From: Tabrizicola_A aquatica
GTDB lineage: Bacteria > Pseudomonadota > Alphaproteobacteria > Rhodobacterales > Rhodobacteraceae
Length of the DNA: 64,000 bases
Assembly: GCA_965194375.1 (NCBI GenBank)
Contig: CBDAEL010000004.1
Direction: 5' to 3' (one strand)
Shown: positions 61,753-64,000 of the stretch, piece by piece
How positions within the stretch are numbered: the stretch's first letter is position 1
How the letters are laid out: every line of letters starts with the position of its first letter
Position numbers and translations under genes: made by a program
Notes under the pieces: model-generated
The model's input: the letters and a program-made list of their open reading frames with translations, nothing else
Told to the model about the DNA's origin: nothing
Database searches by the model: none

Positions 61753-64000
61753 TTAGGCCTCCAATGCGGCTTCGACCGCCTTCAGCGCAGCATCGGCCAA
61801 GGCGATATCCGCCCCGCCGCCCTGCGCCATATCCGGACGGCCACCGCCCCCCTTGCCGCCCAAGGCTTCGACCGCCGCCTTGGCAAGCGTCACCGCCGAA
61901 ATCCGATCGGTCAGGTCGGCCGTCACCCCAGCAGCCACCGCTGGCTTCGCCCCAGTGTCCGCAATCAACACCACCGCACCCGAACCAATACGGGCCTTCA
62001 TCTCATCGATCAGGCTGGGAAGATCCTTGCCCGACACACCCGTCATGACCTGAGCAATCAGCTTTATGCCATTGATCTCTTTGGCCTCTGGCCCACCAGA
62101 CTTGCCGCCCATCGCCAGATCACGGCGCAGGTTGGCAACCTCGGTCTGTAGCGCCTTGCGCTCTTCGACCAGCGCCTTCAACCGCTCCACGATCTCGGCA
62201 GGTGCGGCTTTCAGCACCGCCGCTGCCTCAAGAAGCTTGGCCTCTTGCGCTTTGAGGTGATCCACCGCCGCCTGCCCCGTCAGTGCCTCGAACCGGCGGA
62301 CACCGGCGGATGAAGCGCTGTCGCCAAGGGCGACAAAGGCGCCAATGTCACCCGTGCGCGCCACATGGGTGCCGCCGCACAGTTCCAGCGAATAGGTGTT
62401 GCCGTCCGCGCCCTTGCCCGAGCCGTCCTGCACGCCCATTGAGACGACGCGCACTTCCTCGCCGTATTTCTCACCAAAGAGCGCCTGCGCGCCCAAGGCG
62501 CGGGCATCGTCGGGGGTCATGATGCGGGTGTCGACGGGGCTGTTCTGCCGGATGAAGGCGTTCACCTCGGCCTCAACCTGCGCCAGTTCCGCCGCAGTCA
62601 TTCCGGTGGAATGGCTGAAGTCAAAGCGCAGCCGGTCCGGCGCGTTCAAGCTGCCCTTTTGCGCCACATGATCACCGAGCGCACGGCGCAGCGCCTCGTG
62701 CAGAAGGTGGGTCGCCGAATGGTTGGCGCGAATCTGCGCGCGGCGGCTGTGCGACACCTCAAGCTTGGCCGGTTGGCCACGCACGATGGTGCCTTCAGTC
62801 ACCGTGGCGACGTGAATGAACACGCCCGCCGTCTTGCGGGTGTCGGTCACTTCGGCCACGCCGGTCTGGGTGCGGATGAAACCCTGATCCCCCACCTGCC
62901 CGCCGCTTTCGGCGTAGAACGGCGTTTGGTTCACCACGATTTGCACAGATGTCCCAGTTTCAGCAGACCCGATTTCAGCCCCATCACGCACCAGCGCGTT
63001 GATCTGACCCTCGGCCGCCTCCAACTCATAGCCCAAGAACTCGGTGGTGCCATGGGTCTCGGCCAAGCCGAACCAGATGGCAGCATCCGCCGTGCCGCCC
63101 GCCCCCGACCAAGCGGCGCGCGCTTTGGTCTTTTGCTCTTCCATCGCGGCGTCAAAGCCCTGCACATCCACCGCGCGGGCCTTTTCGCGCAACACGTCCT
63201 GCGTCAGGTCCAAGGGGAAGCCGTAGGTGTCATAGAGCTTGAATGCCACCGGCCCCGGCAGATCGGCCCCGTCGGGCAGACGGTCCAACTCGTCATTCAA
63301 CAGCCGCAGGCCACGGTCGAGCGTGGTCTTGAACCGGGTTTCCTCCAGCCGCAGCGTTTCTTCGATCAGGCTTTGGGCGCGGGTCAGTTCCGGATAGGCC
63401 GCCCCCATCTGCCGCACCAGCGCAGGCACCAGACGGAACATCACCGGATCTTGCGCGCCCAGCATATGCGCGTGCCGCATGGCGCGGCGCATGATGCGGC
63501 GCAGCACATAGCCGCGGCCCTCGTTCGACGGCGTGACACCATCTGCGATCAGGAAAGAGACCGAGCGCAAATGGTCAGCAATCACCCGGTGGCTGGTCTT
63601 GCCCTTGCCATCGGGGTCGGAGTTCGTCGCATGCGCCGAAGCCTCGATCAGGCTGCGCATCAGATCGGTGTCATAGTTGTCGTGCTTGCCCTGCAACAGC
63701 GCGCCAATCCGCTCCAGCCCCATGCCGGTGTCGATCGACTGCATCTCCAAGGGGACCAGACGCCCATCGGCAAACTGCTCATTCTGCATGAAGACGTTGT
63801 TCCAGATCTCGATGAACCGATCACCGTCCTGCTCGGCGCTGCCGGGCGGGCCGCCCCAGATGCTGGGACCATGGTCATAGAAAATCTCGGTGCAGGGGCC
63901 GCAGGGGCCGGTCGGCCCCATGCGCCAGAAGTTGTCATCCGACGCGATGCGGATGATCCGCTCTTCCGGCAGGCCCGCGATTTTGCGCCAATAACCCGCA
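61753..64000 (-). CDS. alaS: Alanyl-tRNA synthetase, C-terminal 748 residues (cut by window edge)
   Basis: This class II synthetase charges tRNA-Ala and edits mischarged Ser and Gly. The frame is open to base 64000, where it reads AGYWRKIAGLPEERIIRIAS; roughly the first 130-140 residues are outside. Visible parts are WRMGPTGPCGPCTEIFYDHG and IWNNVFMQNEQ of the catalytic core, RRIMRRAMRHAHMLGAQ of the tRNA-binding helices, the editing domain with HSATHLLHEALRR (HxxxH) and SLELCGGTHVARTGDIG (second metal motif CxxxH), and the C-Ala domain with GGKGGGGRPDMAQGGG near the end. It ends at TAA 61753 and is directly followed by DUF1330. Confidence 0.97.
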   Translation of the reverse strand, partial: AGYWRKIAGLPEERIIRIASDDNFWRMGPTGPCGPCTEIFYDHGPSIWGGPPGSAEQDGDRFIEIWNNVFMQNEQFADGRLVPLEMQSIDTGMGLERIGALLQGKHDNYDTDLMRSLIEASAHATNSDPDGKGKTSHRVIADHLRSVSFLIADGVTPSNEGRGYVLRRIMRRAMRHAHMLGAQDPVMFRLVPALVRQMGAAYPELTRAQSLIEETLRLEETRFKTTLDRGLRLLNDELDRLPDGADLPGPVAFKLYDTYGFPLDLTQDVLREKARAVDVQGFDAAMEEQKTKARAAWSGAGGTADAAIWFGLAETHGTTEFLGYELEAAEGQINALVRDGAEIGSAETGTSVQIVVNQTPFYAESGGQVGDQGFIRTQTGVAEVTDTRKTAGVFIHVATVTEGTIVRGQPAKLEVSHSRRAQIRANHSATHLLHEALRRALGDHVAQKGSLNAPDRLRFDFSHSTGMTAAELAQVEAEVNAFIRQNSPVDTRIMTPDDARALGAQALFGEKYGEEVRVVSMGVQDGSGKGADGNTYSLELCGGTHVARTGDIGAFVALGDSASSAGVRRFEALTGQAAVDHLKAQEAKLLEAAAVLKAAPAEIVERLKALVEERKALQTEVANLRRDLAMGGKSGGPEAKEINGIKLIAQVMTGVSGKDLPSLIDEMKARIGSGAVVLIADTGAKPAVAAGVTADLTDRISAVTLAKAAVEALGGKGGGGRPDMAQGGGADIALADAALKAVEAALEA

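Overview
The window is a stretch of chromosomal backbone from an alphaproteobacterium, almost certainly a member of the Rhodobacteraceae (Rhodobacter/Roseobacter group). The evidence is the high GC content, the gene orders queA - AsmA-like - bcp - ferritin-like and dusB(nifR3)-ntrB-ntrC-ntrY-ntrX-trkA-trkH-hfq-hflX, a fused ispDF, a HemB lacking the zinc cysteines, and an NtrC lacking the GAFTGA loop as in Rhodobacter capsulatus. Coding density is very high and no gene-free stretch exceeds 300 bases. I see no rRNA, tRNA, CRISPR array, phage, insertion sequence or integrase. Both window edges cut genes: argS on the left (C-terminal part missing) and alaS on the right (N-terminal part missing).

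Layout. 1-5.9 kb: argS, coaD, a CBS-domain protein, a LysR regulator divergent from mmsA (valine/inositol catabolism), then a small STAS-like protein coupled to a Crp/Fnr regulator and a DUF2892 membrane protein. 5.9-14 kb: uvrA divergent from a rhodanese, with a LexA-type box and a SqrR-type box in the same 170-bp intergenic region; then two MFS transporters, lpdA and a DUF924 protein. 14-30 kb: queA and a giant AsmA-like protein, bcp, a ferritin-like protein, an M23 peptidase/bactofilin pair, DUF2189, prfB, a class A penicillin-binding protein, amiC, an aminotransferase and a DsbA-like protein. This part is rich in envelope functions. 30-39.5 kb: mfd, a small membrane protein, hemB, a YSC84 lipoprotein, a 3-hydroxyisobutyrate-dehydrogenase-like enzyme and a penicillin-acylase-family hydrolase. 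39.5-51.6 kb: the nitrogen regulation and potassium uptake cluster, read leftward from dusB to hflX, with an NtrC-type palindrome upstream of dusB. 51.7-64 kb: ispDF-pgpA-cinA, a COQ10/RatA-type protein, hpt, a diheme cytochrome c, lipA, aqpZ, a LysE-type exporter, typA, a class II glutamine amidotransferase, DUF1330 and alaS.

How the genes fit together. The cluster at 39-52 kb couples nitrogen sensing (NtrB/NtrC and NtrY/NtrX) to Trk potassium uptake and Hfq riboregulation. The rhodanese, the DUF2892 protein and the Crp/Fnr regulator suggest a modest sulfane-sulfur or redox response flanking uvrA. The M23 peptidase, bactofilin, PBP1A and AmiC all act on the cell wall. mmsA and the distant 3-hydroxyisobutyrate-dehydrogenase homologue could serve consecutive steps of valine breakdown.

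I do not see a convincing undescribed multi-gene system. The observations most worth following are regulatory or very small: the SqrR-like operator lying inside the rhodanese promoter, the NtrC-like palindrome at dusB, two intergenic inverted repeats near 55.1 and 57.1 kb that share the arm CGACAGA/TCTGTCG, a possible 45-residue membrane protein between hpt and the cytochrome, and a recurrent GAGTATTT-type intergenic element.
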